Position numbers and translations under genes: made by a program. This document shows, piece after piece, positions 42,294 through 51,898 of a stretch of DNA of 64,000 nt (its first letter is position 1; the number at the start of each line of letters is the position of its first letter). The stretch is taken from NCBI RefSeq assembly GCF_020076305.1, contig NZ_JAIQXE010000001.1:1302001-1366000 (forward strand), given 5' to 3'. This DNA is from Flavihumibacter profundi. GTDB lineage: Bacteria; Bacteroidota; Bacteroidia; Chitinophagales; Chitinophagaceae. The notes beneath the pieces are model-generated. The model had not been told where the DNA came from. It ran no database searches and saw nothing but the letters and a program-made list of their open reading frames with translations.

Positions 42294-43307
42294 TTAATGA
42301 TGGTGCGGTGAATTATGGTAATGCTCCCTCAACAGGTCTTCGCCAAAATCACCATTAAAATCGCGCCACACTTCATGAATATGGTTTGCGTTATTCTGGG
42401 TATTGTCAAACTCAATCAAAAATGATTTTCCCTGTACATGGTAATAATGTGCCTTACCGGGTTGTGTACCACCAGCCCAGGCAAAGCGGATAGCATCAAT
42501 ATCTTCAGCGGTGATCTTTTTCATCCGGTTTTGGGCAATCAATGGAGGCATTGGTAACAGGTAGGTAACAATCAGTTTGTTCAGCAGCACTTTCTGTGCT
42601 GTGGTCATATCCCGTGCCAATATACCATCGGGCTTCAAGGGTCCCACCTGCATGGCATTGGTAGTAAGGATATCGCTGAAAGCCTCTAACTGAATCAGGG
42701 CCTTTTCTTTCTGCGACTGGTCTAATGAATTCACTAATTCAAAACCCAGGTCTTCTTCTTCCTTCAGGAGCCTTGTGCCTTTTTTCGGTCCGTCCTGCAC
42801 GTTAGCAGGATAAACACCAAACAAGACAGGGGCAAATGACAGTTTATCTTTTACTATAGTAAAGTTCAGGGTTATGTGGTGACCCGTAAATTTAAAACCC
42901 CATACACTTTCAATAGCGGGGGTTCCATAAATGGAAATGAAATAATTCTCGGGGATTCGGTTCGGATTATCAGGCTGTAATTCTTTTAATAAATATTCAA
43001 AATCCATTATATTCTTAGTACGGTCATAGCCTTCCTTACTTAAGAAAGCCTGTAACAAGCTATATACTTTTTCTTTCTGGCTGTTTTCCATGTCTTTTAT
43101 CGCAAGACCGGTGCGGCCTAACATGGTAGGCGGAACGTAATGCCATTCGTACCGGTTCATTTCCCCAAAGCGGAAAACAGCTTTGCTCTTTTGCGCATCG
43201 GTAAGGGAATTCACGAAAGCCGCTCCCTGTGCAGAGCCGGAACTGGTGATCTCCTTTTGGGCAAATAAGGCAATAGGCGCTAATAGTAGAAGTAAAAAAA
43301 GTTTCAT
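42294..43307 (-). CDS. DUF3500 secreted protein with His-rich C-terminus
   Basis: The 337-residue protein has a signal peptide ending near residue 16 (LFAQ) and a DUF3500 domain across the rest: 'GEMNRYEWHYVPPTMLGRTGLAIKD' split by short loops, 'WGFKFTGHHITLNFTIV', 'DIDAIRFAWAGGTQPGKAHYYHV' and 'HIHEVWRDFNGDFGEDLLREHY'. It ends in N-S-P-H-H-H. The function of the family is unknown; the many histidines in conserved places suggest a metal site. It is probably periplasmic. Confidence 0.88.
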   Translation of the reverse strand: MKLFLLLLLAPIALFAQKEITSSGSAQGAAFVNSLTDAQKSKAVFRFGEMNRYEWHYVPPTMLGRTGLAIKDMENSQKEKVYSLLQAFLSKEGYDRTKNIMDFEYLLKELQPDNPNRIPENYFISIYGTPAIESVWGFKFTGHHITLNFTIVKDKLSFAPVLFGVYPANVQDGPKKGTRLLKEEEDLGFELVNSLDQSQKEKALIQLEAFSDILTTNAMQVGPLKPDGILARDMTTAQKVLLNKLIVTYLLPMPPLIAQNRMKKITAEDIDAIRFAWAGGTQPGKAHYYHVQGKSFLIEFDNTQNNANHIHEVWRDFNGDFGEDLLREHYHNSPHHH

Positions 43308-43392
43308 GTCGATTAATTATATGGGCTTGCCCTCAATTTATAACTAAAACCTGATTAATGCGGTGAGCTTACCGCCTTTTTGCAAGGGAATT

Positions 43393-43826
43393 TCACCGTT
43401 TCATGGCAATGATGATTCCTTTAGCCCAAACAAATATGGCCGGCTCAAAATCATCCCTTCTTCCAGGCCTGCAACAGGTATTCTGGCTTTTTCTGCTTGG
43501 CCTTCCGGCCAGTTGGGTTGCGGAAGCATATCATCCATTAGATCAGCTTCTACCAGCAACAGCCGTTGGTCGTTGCAAAGGTATTTTTCAGCAATAGCCA
43601 AAAACCGGGAATCATTATCAACTAAAGCCAGGGTTGAATCAGGAGACATTCCATCAAAGATCCAGGATGTGGATAATCCCTTACCTGTTTCCAGTTCCAG
43701 GAATTCACTACCAGCCTTTGCAGCAGTCGGGGTCTTCAGTAAAGAACAGGTGAGAATATCAGAAACCATGGAAAACCATTCAGCTATCGTTGCAGCATCA
43801 ATTTCCAGATAAGATTTTGGTAATAA
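43393..43826 (-). pseudogene. Decayed class I SAM-dependent methyltransferase gene
   Basis: A minus-strand frame open from 43826, just after a TAA and without an ATG at the expected place, reads 'LPKSYLEIDAATIAEWFS', then 'GSEFLELETGKGLSTSW' (SAM loop), 'STLALVDNDSRFLAIAEKYL' and 'RLLLVEADL'. It then jumps directly to 'DDMLPQPNWPEGQAEKA', which in intact relatives lies about 40 residues further on, so the core is deleted. The expected C-terminus 'WAKGIIIAMKR' is found in a different frame ending at TGA 43393-43395. Lost start, deletion and frameshift all point to a pseudogene. Confidence 0.8.
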
Positions 43827-44149
43827 TTACCTTATTTCTTCCTGCATTGGTTGAATGTATTTTCAGACATCATTTTCATGCTGGCTGGTTATTGGTTCTC
43901 AGGCCATATTTGAATTACAGAATATGGTATGGCCAATGCAAGTACCTGTAAATAACAATGCATCTGTTCTTTTAATAGAAACAATTTTCTTAAGATAAAT
44001 AATATACTGAAAAAATCAATATGCCAGCTTTAACATTATGTACTCGCCGCTCTTCCCCTTTTTTTAAGGATACTGCTTATTATTGCATAATTACAGCATG
44101 GGCTATACAAGCACTGCCAATCCATATTTATGACCATATAAAACATATT
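43827..44149. other. Intergenic region without recognisable genes
   Basis: About 320 AT-rich bases between the methyltransferase pseudogene and the YitT gene. No coherent coding sequence, repeat or terminator was found. It presumably holds the YitT promoter. The YitT frame stays open from 44021, but its first 43 codons do not look like the family. Confidence 0.5.
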
Positions 44150-45124
44150 ATGAATCCATTATGGACACAAATAATTATCCGGACAACGCTTAAGCATACC
44201 CCAAAATCAAAAGACGATACATCATATTCCGAGTTTCAGCTGGCCAAGGGATACCGGAATTTTATGATTACCACAAAACACCATATAAAGGATTTCCTCC
44301 TTATTGCAGTGGGAATTTTATCTGCTTCCTTTGGTTTTAAAGGTTTTTTACTGACAAATAAATTCATAGACGGGGGGGCCACCGGCATTTCACTGCTTGT
44401 TTCTGTCTTAACAGATATCCCTTTATACCAGTTAATTATTGCCATTAATATTCCCTTTATTATTCTGGCTTACAAAGTAATGGGAAAACAATTTGCGGTA
44501 AAAACTGCACTGGCTATAGTGGGACTCGCATTATGTGTTGCTACGGTAAGTTTTCCCGATATAACTAAAGACAATTTACTGGTGGCGATATTCGGGGGAT
44601 TTTTCCTTGGTGCCGGCATCGGCCTGTCTGTTCGTGGCGGGGCTGTGATTGACGGCACGGAAGTGCTGGCGATTTACCTTAGCCGCAAATTCGGAACGAC
44701 CATCGGGGATATTATCATACTTATCAATGTGGTCATTTTTTCTGCGGCAGCTTACTTATTGTCTGTTGAAATAGCGCTTTATTCGATGATCACTTATTTA
44801 TCGGCATCCAAAACCCTGGACTTTATCATTGAAGGTATTGAAGAGTATATTGGTGTAACTATCGTTTCTACACATAGTGAAGAAATCAGGGAAATGATCA
44901 TCCACAAATTAGGAAGAGGGGTAACCGTTTATTCTGGAAAAAGAGGATTTGGAAAGAAAGGTGAAACCTTCTATACTGATATTCTTTATACTGTAGTTAC
45001 CCGGCTTGAACTGAATAAGCTGAACACGGAAATTGAAAAAATTGAACCTACGGCATTTGTGGTGATGAACACAGTAAAAGATACGAAAGGCGGAATGATC
45101 AAGAAACGTCGTTTAGCGCATTGA
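44150..45124 (+). CDS. YitT family membrane protein (DUF161 + DUF2179)
   Basis: From ATG 44150 the product is 324 residues. A short cytosolic N-terminus precedes five to six membrane segments: 'LLIAVGILSASFGFKGFLL', 'GGATGISLLVSVLT', 'LIIAINIPFIILAY', a 'GGFFLGAGIGLSVRGGAVIDG' repeat, and 'GDIIILINVVIFSAAAYLL'. A soluble DUF2179 domain follows from about residue 240 ('GVTVYSGKRGFGKKGETFYT'). Function unknown; possibly a small-molecule transporter. ATG 44264 is an alternative start, but the segment before it looks family-like. Confidence 0.87.
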   Translation: MNPLWTQIIIRTTLKHTPKSKDDTSYSEFQLAKGYRNFMITTKHHIKDFLLIAVGILSASFGFKGFLLTNKFIDGGATGISLLVSVLTDIPLYQLIIAINIPFIILAYKVMGKQFAVKTALAIVGLALCVATVSFPDITKDNLLVAIFGGFFLGAGIGLSVRGGAVIDGTEVLAIYLSRKFGTTIGDIIILINVVIFSAAAYLLSVEIALYSMITYLSASKTLDFIIEGIEEYIGVTIVSTHSEEIREMIIHKLGRGVTVYSGKRGFGKKGETFYTDILYTVVTRLELNKLNTEIEKIEPTAFVVMNTVKDTKGGMIKKRRLAH

Positions 45125-45132
45125 TGGATTAG

Positions 45133-45537
45133 TTATTGTTTCTTTAACCTGTATATATCAGTATAATTTACCATCGGCGACCTCGAAAAGGAGATGCTAT
45201 CTCCTTCCCTGTTCAAGGAAAATTGATGGGATAATATAAGTGACCAGTCAAATTCAGCGGTAAATACACAATCATTTACAAAGGAAATAACGCCATTCTG
45301 ATCAAGGCTGTAAGTCCCATGACATAAGGCGGGGTATTTTGCAAATTCACTTTCGCCGGTCCATATACCCCTGGAGAAAGTCAATGTTACTTTTGAAACC
45401 TGGCCGTATCCATTAACCAGCCGCTGAAAAGTACCGGAATATATCCCATCCTCCAATTGAACGGGGCTGGTGTTGTACTTTTTACAGGAAAAAAAAGAAA
45501 TTGCAAGGATTACTGTAAATAACAGAAATCGATTCAT
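45133..45537 (-). CDS. Hypothetical small lipoprotein
   Basis: The 134-residue product has a lipoprotein signal ending in FFSC (C18) and a mature domain of alternating beta strands ('GIYSGTFQRL', 'VSKVTLTFSRGIWTGESEF', 'GTYSLDQNGVISFVNDC'), like small lipocalin-like lipoproteins of Bacteroidota. No specific family recognised. It is convergent with the YitT gene, eight bases apart. Confidence 0.65.
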   Translation of the reverse strand: MNRFLLFTVILAISFFSCKKYNTSPVQLEDGIYSGTFQRLVNGYGQVSKVTLTFSRGIWTGESEFAKYPALCHGTYSLDQNGVISFVNDCVFTAEFDWSLILSHQFSLNREGDSISFSRSPMVNYTDIYRLKKQ

Positions 45538-45590
45538 ACCATCGGTTTATAACCAGACAATTAAATTTCAGCATCCGTTGCACTAAGGCT

Positions 45591-45626
45591 TTTGACATCC
45601 GCTAATTAAAAAAAATATTATCTTTC
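45591..45626 (+). promoter_or_regulatory. Possible promoter of the RND efflux operon
   Basis: TTTG at 45591-45594 and TATCTTTC at 45619-45626 resemble the -33/-7 pair of Bacteroidota, with 24 bases between them and one mismatch in the -7 box (last base C). The leader to the ATG at 45744 would be about 110 bases. Confidence 0.35.
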
Positions 45627-45743
45627 CGGTGTTTTAGTCCGACGGAAAATTATCCGCATTCATTTGAAAGCCTGCATTTTAGGGTTCACCTCCTAATTCA
45701 ACTTCCAATAATTTTATTTTTACTAACAACCAACTGACTGCTC

Positions 45744-46892
45744 ATGTGTCTATATAAGCGATTCTATTTCCCTGGTGCAGGATATTCCCTGCTGGTTTTT
45801 TGGGCAATTTTATCCCATGGTTGTGGTTCAGGCCAGGCCCCCAAACCGGAATCATCGAAAGAGTCAATTGTTTTGCCGGTATTAAAAATCACCCAGGATT
45901 CAGCAACCACATACAAGGATTATACTGCTGCACTTGAAGGCAAAATAAATATTGACATCAGGGCACAGGTGGATGGATATCTTAATGGTATTCTTATTGA
46001 TGAAGGGGCTTATGTGAAAGCCGGCCAGTCCTTATTCAGGATTGACGATAAAGTGTACCGAGAAGAATTGAATACGGCAATAGCCAACCTGCATGTTGCC
46101 GAGGCCCACATGAACGCGGCGCAAATTGAAATTGATAAACTGACCCCCCTTGTGGAAAACAAGGTTATTTCAGATATCCAGCTAAAATCTGCCCAGGCAG
46201 CCTACAATGCAGCCCTGGCATCTGTCGAACAGGGAAAGGCGGCAGTTTCATCAGCCCGGATCAATCTCGGTTTTACATTGATCAAAGCACCGGTAAATGG
46301 CTTTATTGGCAGGATCCCAAAGCGCCTGGGTGGGTTGGTTAGCAGAAATGACCCGCAGGGCCTGACCACCTTATCAGACATAGATTCAATCTATGCTTAT
46401 TTCACCCTCAGTGAATCAGGATTTTTAAGTCTTAACCAGCAAAGAGAGGGCCTTTCAACCCAGGATATGATAAACAAGCTAAGGCCGGTTACCCTGATCC
46501 TGGCAAATGGTACGGCTTACTCCCACAAAGGAAAAATCAATCTTGTTAATGGCCAGTTTGATAAGACAACGGGCAGCATTACCTTACGCGCCACTTTTCC
46601 TAATCCTGAAAAACTGCTTCGGTCGGGCAATACCGGTAAGGTCAGGATGGAAGAGCATATGGATTCTGTTCTTTTGGTTCCCATATCTGCAACGATGGAC
46701 CAGCAGGACAAAATATTTGTGTATCTCTTAGGAGACAGCAACCTGGTTAAACGGCAGTCCATCTCTGTAATGGACAAAGCAGGCACAAGTTATATTGTAA
46801 AGGAAGGGATAAAACCGGGTGATAAAATTGTGACTGAAGGAATGGAAAGACTAACTGAAGGAACACGCATAACTCCAAAACCTGGCCAATAA
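45744..46892 (+). CDS. RND efflux periplasmic adaptor (membrane fusion lipoprotein)
   Basis: The 382-residue adaptor has a lipobox SHGC (C27), a barrel-sandwich lipoyl domain ('IRAQVDGYLNGILIDEGAYVKAGQSL' in pieces near 75-100), an alpha-helical hairpin ('AHMNAAQIEIDKLTPLVENKVIS'), the second half of the lipoyl domain ('FTLIKAPVNGFIGRIPKR') and a beta-barrel/MP domain ending near 370. It links the inner-membrane RND pump to the outer-membrane channel. First gene of a three-gene operon with gaps of five and one bases. Confidence 0.94.
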   Translation: MCLYKRFYFPGAGYSLLVFWAILSHGCGSGQAPKPESSKESIVLPVLKITQDSATTYKDYTAALEGKINIDIRAQVDGYLNGILIDEGAYVKAGQSLFRIDDKVYREELNTAIANLHVAEAHMNAAQIEIDKLTPLVENKVISDIQLKSAQAAYNAALASVEQGKAAVSSARINLGFTLIKAPVNGFIGRIPKRLGGLVSRNDPQGLTTLSDIDSIYAYFTLSESGFLSLNQQREGLSTQDMINKLRPVTLILANGTAYSHKGKINLVNGQFDKTTGSITLRATFPNPEKLLRSGNTGKVRMEEHMDSVLLVPISATMDQQDKIFVYLLGDSNLVKRQSISVMDKAGTSYIVKEGIKPGDKIVTEGMERLTEGTRITPKPGQ

Positions 46893-46897
46893 TCCTT

Positions 46898-49800
46898 ATG
46901 CTGAAAAAAATCATACAAAGACCTGTACTGGCCACAGTCATATCCATCATACTAGTATTGCTGGGGTTAATCGGACTTTTCAATTTACCACTTACACAGT
47001 TCCCTGAAATCGCTCCGCCACAGGTATCAGTAAATGCTTTTTATCCCGGGGGTAATGCAGAAGTGGTATCCCGATCCGTTATTGTACCCCTGGAGGAAGC
47101 CATCAACGGGGTGGAGAATATGACATACATGACCTCTTCCGCCAACAATGACGGATCAGCTTCCATATCGGTGTCCTTTAAACTAGGTACAAATCCTGAC
47201 CAGGCTGCGGTGAATGTCCAGAACAGGGTGGCTCAGGTGACGGGAATTTTACCACCAGAGGTTGTGCAGGCGGGTATTTCCACATCAAAGCAGCTGAACA
47301 GCATGATCATGGTGATGGAAGTTTATAGCGAAAACAACAAGTTATATAATGAAACCTTCCTGCAAAACTATATCAGGATAAATATTTTACCAGAAATCAA
47401 GAGAATACCCGGGGTAGGCAATGCATTTATCTTTGGCGGCAAGGATTATGCTATCAGGGTCTGGCTGAATCCACAGCAGCTGGCAGCATATAACCTTTCC
47501 CCACAGGAAGTCCTTGCTGCTATACAGGACCAGAGTCTTGAAGCGGCCCCTGGAAAATTCGGGGAAAATTCCGCAGAAGCTATGGAATTTGCCATAAAAT
47601 ATAAGGGCAAACTAAATAAAATTGAAGATTTCCAAAGCCTGGTAATTCGATCCAACCCTGATGGTTCTGCACTTTACCTCAGGGACATTGCGCGTATTGA
47701 ATTCGGCGCCGCTTCCTATTCAAATGAAAATAAAGCTGACGGACGGGATGGTGTAGCCATGGGCATTTTCCAGATGGCGGGTTCAAATGCCAATGAGATC
47801 CAGATCGCCATTTCTGCAATGATGGAAAAGGCCGCGCGATCATTCCCCAAAGGGGTTAAATATAATGTGCTATACAGCACGAAAACACAGCTTGATGAAT
47901 CGATCAGCCAGGTGAAGACAACATTGATTGAGGCGTTCCTGCTGGTGTTCATTGTGGTTATCATTTTCCTGCAGGATTTACGATCAACGCTAATACCGGC
48001 CATCGCAGTTCCTGTATCACTGATCGGCACCTTCTTTTTCATGAAGCTGATGGGTTATTCCATTAATATGCTGACCTTATTCGCATTATTACTTGCGATA
48101 GGCATTGTAGTGGATGATGCCATTGTAGTTGTGGAAGCCGTCCATAGTAAAATGGAAAGGAAACATTTGCCTGCGCTGCCTGCCACTGTATCTACCATGG
48201 GCGAAATAACCAATGCTATTATTTCCATTACATTGGTGATGGTTGCAGTATTTTTTCCTGCCGGTTTCCTGGAAGGTTCCACTGGTGTTTTTTACCGGCA
48301 ATTCACCTTTACACTTGCCGTGGCTATCCTGATCTCAGCAGTGAATGCATTAACATTGAGTCCGGCCCTTTGCGCTTTATTGCTAAAGGATAAGCATACC
48401 GAAGAAGGAAGCGAAACAACTGTTGTGCATAAAGGACCCGTGCAGCGTTTCTTTGATGCCTTCAACAACGGATTTAAAGCACTGACCCAAAAATACATCA
48501 GGGGGCTGCATTTCCTTGTCCTGCACAAATGGATCACTTTACTGGGTCTGGCCATTATTACCATTTGCTCGGTGTACCTGATGAGTTCCACACCAAAGGC
48601 ATTTGTACCCAATGAGGACAATAATTTTGTGGTGTTCGGACTCTCACTTCCACCCGGGGCATCATTAAACAGGACGACAAAAACACTGGCAAATGCAACA
48701 GAGCTGCTTAAAGATCAGACAGCCATCAATTCAACGGTAACCATCTCGGGTTTAAATCCATTTGGATTCAATAACAGTTCTTCATTTGCCACAGGATTCA
48801 TTAACCTGAAACCCATTAAAGAAAGGGGAGATATTAAACAGATCGATGACCTGGTCACTCATTTTAATGAGAAATTATCTCCTATCAAGGAAGGGTCTGT
48901 TTTCGCTTTTACCTTTCCAACATTACCCGGATTTGGAAACTTCAATGGACTTGAATTTGTTTTGCAGGACAGGACTGGCGGGAGTTTTAAGAAGTTCGGT
49001 GAAGTTGCGGATCAATTCGTGTCTGACCTGGCCAAAGAAAAACAGATCGGAAGTGCATTAACAACATTTAAAGCAGATTATCCGCAATTGGAAATTGAAG
49101 TAGACAACCTGAAAGCAAAACAAATGGGTGTAAATGTACGTGACCTGATGATGACAGTACAGGCCTATTATGGAAGTATGCAGGCAACGGATTTCAATCT
49201 TTTTGGAAAGTATTACAGGGTTTTTGTTCAGGCTGATATTCCTTACCGGGCTGAACCGGTTTCCCTCGATGGTATATTTATAAAGAATACAAGGGGTGAA
49301 ATGGTTCCAGTAAATTCCATTGTGACACTAAAACATGTTTATGGTCCCGAAACCATTAACCGCTATAACATGTATAATTCCATTTCAGTGAATGCAAGTC
49401 CCAAAGAAGGAGTTAGCACAGGCGATGCAATAAAAGCTGTTGAAGAAGTTGCGGCTAAAAAACTTCCTGTGGGATACAGCTATGAATGGACAGGCCTCAG
49501 CAAAGAAGAAAATGAATCAGGCAACCAGGTGCTGGCCATTTTTGTGATGTCAATAGTATTTGTTTATTTCCTGCTGGCTGCTTTGTACGAAAGTTATATT
49601 CTTCCATTGGCTGTTATCCTGTCTATCCCAACCGGGATTATTGGTGTCTTTTTAGCAATACGGGCTGCCGGCCTGGATAATAATATATATGTCCAGATCG
49701 GCCTGATCATGCTCATTGGGTTACTTTCCAAGAATGCGATATTGATCGTTGAGTTTGCATTGCAACGCAGGAAAGGAGGTCATTCCCTCATAGAAGCGGC

Positions 49801-50110
49801 GCTGGAAGGCGCATCACTCCGATTGCGTCCCATCCTTATGACATCCTTTGCTTTCATAGCCGGTTTAATACCACTAATGAATGTAAAAGGAAGTTCTGCA
49901 AATGGCAACCACTCCGTAAGTATAGGCACAGCGGGAGGCATGATGTCGGGAGTTCTTTTGGGAATTTTCATTGTTCCTGTCCTGTTTATACTATTCCAAA
50001 ACCTGCAGGAGAAAATATCCCCGCCCAGGAAACAACATGAAGAAGCCGATAGCAACCATGCACACCAGCATGTTGAATTAGCCGGAGAACATGACGCGAA
50101 AAACCATTAA
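46898..50110 (+). CDS. RND efflux inner-membrane pump (AcrB/HAE1 type)
   Basis: The 1070-residue permease has 12 membrane segments and two large periplasmic loops. 'RPVLATVISIILVLLGLIG' opens TM1. TM4 carries the proton-relay aspartate pair in 'GIVVDDAIVVVEAVH', and TM10 the matching lysine in 'GLLSKNAILIVEFA'. Motifs at 'NNFVVFGLSLPPGASL' and 'FAFIAGLIPL' are typical of HAE1 pumps. It exports hydrophobic or amphiphilic compounds by proton antiport. A histidine- and acid-rich tail follows TM12. No TetR or two-component regulator is encoded next to it. Confidence 0.96.
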   Translation: MLKKIIQRPVLATVISIILVLLGLIGLFNLPLTQFPEIAPPQVSVNAFYPGGNAEVVSRSVIVPLEEAINGVENMTYMTSSANNDGSASISVSFKLGTNPDQAAVNVQNRVAQVTGILPPEVVQAGISTSKQLNSMIMVMEVYSENNKLYNETFLQNYIRINILPEIKRIPGVGNAFIFGGKDYAIRVWLNPQQLAAYNLSPQEVLAAIQDQSLEAAPGKFGENSAEAMEFAIKYKGKLNKIEDFQSLVIRSNPDGSALYLRDIARIEFGAASYSNENKADGRDGVAMGIFQMAGSNANEIQIAISAMMEKAARSFPKGVKYNVLYSTKTQLDESISQVKTTLIEAFLLVFIVVIIFLQDLRSTLIPAIAVPVSLIGTFFFMKLMGYSINMLTLFALLLAIGIVVDDAIVVVEAVHSKMERKHLPALPATVSTMGEITNAIISITLVMVAVFFPAGFLEGSTGVFYRQFTFTLAVAILISAVNALTLSPALCALLLKDKHTEEGSETTVVHKGPVQRFFDAFNNGFKALTQKYIRGLHFLVLHKWITLLGLAIITICSVYLMSSTPKAFVPNEDNNFVVFGLSLPPGASLNRTTKTLANATELLKDQTAINSTVTISGLNPFGFNNSSSFATGFINLKPIKERGDIKQIDDLVTHFNEKLSPIKEGSVFAFTFPTLPGFGNFNGLEFVLQDRTGGSFKKFGEVADQFVSDLAKEKQIGSALTTFKADYPQLEIEVDNLKAKQMGVNVRDLMMTVQAYYGSMQATDFNLFGKYYRVFVQADIPYRAEPVSLDGIFIKNTRGEMVPVNSIVTLKHVYGPETINRYNMYNSISVNASPKEGVSTGDAIKAVEEVAAKKLPVGYSYEWTGLSKEENESGNQVLAIFVMSIVFVYFLLAALYESYILPLAVILSIPTGIIGVFLAIRAAGLDNNIYVQIGLIMLIGLLSKNAILIVEFALQRRKGGHSLIEAALEGASLRLRPILMTSFAFIAGLIPLMNVKGSSANGNHSVSIGTAGGMMSGVLLGIFIVPVLFILFQNLQEKISPPRKQHEEADSNHAHQHVELAGEHDAKNH

Positions 50111-50111
50111 G

Positions 50112-51503
50112 ATGAACAATTATGTATATATAGCCATGTTGTTGGTTGTTACCAGTGGTTGTACGGTTGGAAAAAAATACACCGAACCTGCCCTGGACCT
50201 GCCTGTCCAATACAGGGATGCCAGGACATCTGCTGATACAGCAAGCCTGGGTGAAACACCTTTACATCAATTTTTTAATGACCCTTTGCTTCAACAATTA
50301 ATAGACAGCACTATAAAAAAGAATTACGACCTGCAACTGGCCATTAAGAATATTGAGATAGCAGACCAACTGATGAAACAGTCAAAGCTCGGATACTGGC
50401 CGGATGTAGATGCACAAATAACAGCAAGCACATCCAGGTTTTCAGACAATAGCCTGAACAGTAATTTAGGTGTGACACATATTGAAAATTATAGTGCAGG
50501 AGTTGGCCTTTCATGGGAAGCCGATATATGGGGCAAGATACGGATGAGGAAACAAGCGGCCTTGTCAACTTACCTGGAAACAGAGGAAGTCAAAAAAGCT
50601 GTGCAAACCAGGTTAGTAGCTGAAGTGGCACAGGGCTACTACAACCTGCTTTCTCTTGACGCACAGCGGGACGTGTCAGAAAAAAACCTGGCCTTAAGGG
50701 ATAGCACACTGCGCATTATAAAGTTACAATATACTTCCGGACAGGTAAATGCGCTTGCTGTGCAGCAGGCTGATGCCCAGAAGCAGGCAGCTGAATTACT
50801 TGTACCAGCCCTTCAAAAAGAAATCACTATCCAGGAAAACGCACTTCGCGTTTTATCAGGGGAGCTTCCATCCGCCATTCAGCTGAGTGCAAAACTCAAT
50901 GATTTTAATGTCCCGGATGAATTCTCCTCAGGGGTACCTGTTGAAATGGTCAAGTACCGGCCTGATGTCAGAGCCTACGAATTAGCATTACAGGCTGCGA
51001 ATTCAAGGGTAGGTATCGCTCAGGCAAACATGTATCCTTCCCTTGTTATAACAGCCAGCGGCGGTTTAAATTCATTAATATTCAGCAGTTGGTTCAGTAT
51101 ACCAGCATCATTATTCGGCCTGTTGAACGGATCTCTGACACAGCCAGTATTTCATCGAAAGGAATTAAAGACGGCACATGAAATAGCGAAAATTGAAAGG
51201 GAAAAGGCCGTCATACAGTTCCGGCAATCTGTCTTGTTTGCTGTTGAAGAAATTTCAAATGCATTAATCAGTGTCGAAAAATTAAAAACCCAAAGCGAGG
51301 TAGCTACAGCCCGTGCTGAAACTTTGCAAAATGTGACACGTAATGCAATGCTTTTATTCAAAAGCGGGATGGCCAATTACCTTGATGTGATCACCGCACA
51401 GGCTACGGCATTACAGAGCCAGTTGGATGTATTAGACACAAAACGGCAGCTATTAAATGCAAACGTAGAACTTTACCGTTCATTGGGAGGTGGTTGGAAA
51501 TAG
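50112..51503 (+). CDS. Outer-membrane efflux channel lipoprotein (OprM/NodT type)
   Basis: From ATG 50112 the 463-residue protein has a lipobox TSGC and the OprM-type sequence: 'YRDARTSADTASLGETPLHQFF' in the equatorial part, 'GVGLSWEADIWGKIRMRKQ' in the first alpha-hairpin, and 'KYRPDVRAYELALQAANSRVGIAQ' in the second. It completes the tripartite pump. An ATG at 50091 would overlap the permease gene by 20 bases; the chosen start follows its stop by one base. Confidence 0.93.
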   Translation: MNNYVYIAMLLVVTSGCTVGKKYTEPALDLPVQYRDARTSADTASLGETPLHQFFNDPLLQQLIDSTIKKNYDLQLAIKNIEIADQLMKQSKLGYWPDVDAQITASTSRFSDNSLNSNLGVTHIENYSAGVGLSWEADIWGKIRMRKQAALSTYLETEEVKKAVQTRLVAEVAQGYYNLLSLDAQRDVSEKNLALRDSTLRIIKLQYTSGQVNALAVQQADAQKQAAELLVPALQKEITIQENALRVLSGELPSAIQLSAKLNDFNVPDEFSSGVPVEMVKYRPDVRAYELALQAANSRVGIAQANMYPSLVITASGGLNSLIFSSWFSIPASLFGLLNGSLTQPVFHRKELKTAHEIAKIEREKAVIQFRQSVLFAVEEISNALISVEKLKTQSEVATARAETLQNVTRNAMLLFKSGMANYLDVITAQATALQSQLDVLDTKRQLLNANVELYRSLGGGWK

Positions 51504-51526
51504 CCGGCGCCAAAACGTTTTTATGA

Positions 51527-51820
51527 TTAAAAGGCGAACCATGGATAAGGTTCGTTAATAAAATTCAAAGCCCTTAAATGACCATCTCCTGGAATTACTT
51601 TAAGTGCAGGTTGGTTAGAGGGATTAGAAGGATATTTCTTACCATCGAATTTTATAATACGGTCTGTTTTGACTTTACCAATCATGACGGGATACCTGGC
51701 AACGGTAAATCCGGTTACCAGGTTACCGTGGTTATCAGGCAATAAAATGCTACAATCGCCGGAGCCAAAGAAATAAGGACCGGTCAGACTATGAAACGTA
51801 TTGGAACCATTACCTTTCAT
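51527..51820 (-). CDS. Small hypothetical protein or gene fragment
   Basis: A 97-residue frame with normal amino-acid composition ('LTGPYFFGSGDCSILLPDN', 'VARYPVMIGKVKTDRIIKFD'). It starts at ATG 51820, though four in-frame coding-like codons precede the ATG directly after a TAG. No signal peptide, no known domain. It could be a short cytosolic protein or the preserved end of a longer lost gene. It ends 23 bases from the convergent efflux channel gene. Confidence 0.4.
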   Translation of the reverse strand: MKGNGSNTFHSLTGPYFFGSGDCSILLPDNHGNLVTGFTVARYPVMIGKVKTDRIIKFDGKKYPSNPSNQPALKVIPGDGHLRALNFINEPYPWFAF

Positions 51821-51898
51821 TTCATCCCAGGTTTTGCATTCCTAAAGTTATTTTTTTAAACGGTTTCTGGTTGTAGCCATGGATACTGGTTGTTCAGT

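Noticed and set aside
43401-43769. Intact 122-residue protein
   Set aside because: The reading joins two distant parts of a methyltransferase across a deletion and loses the C-terminus by frameshift, so it is listed as a pseudogene instead.
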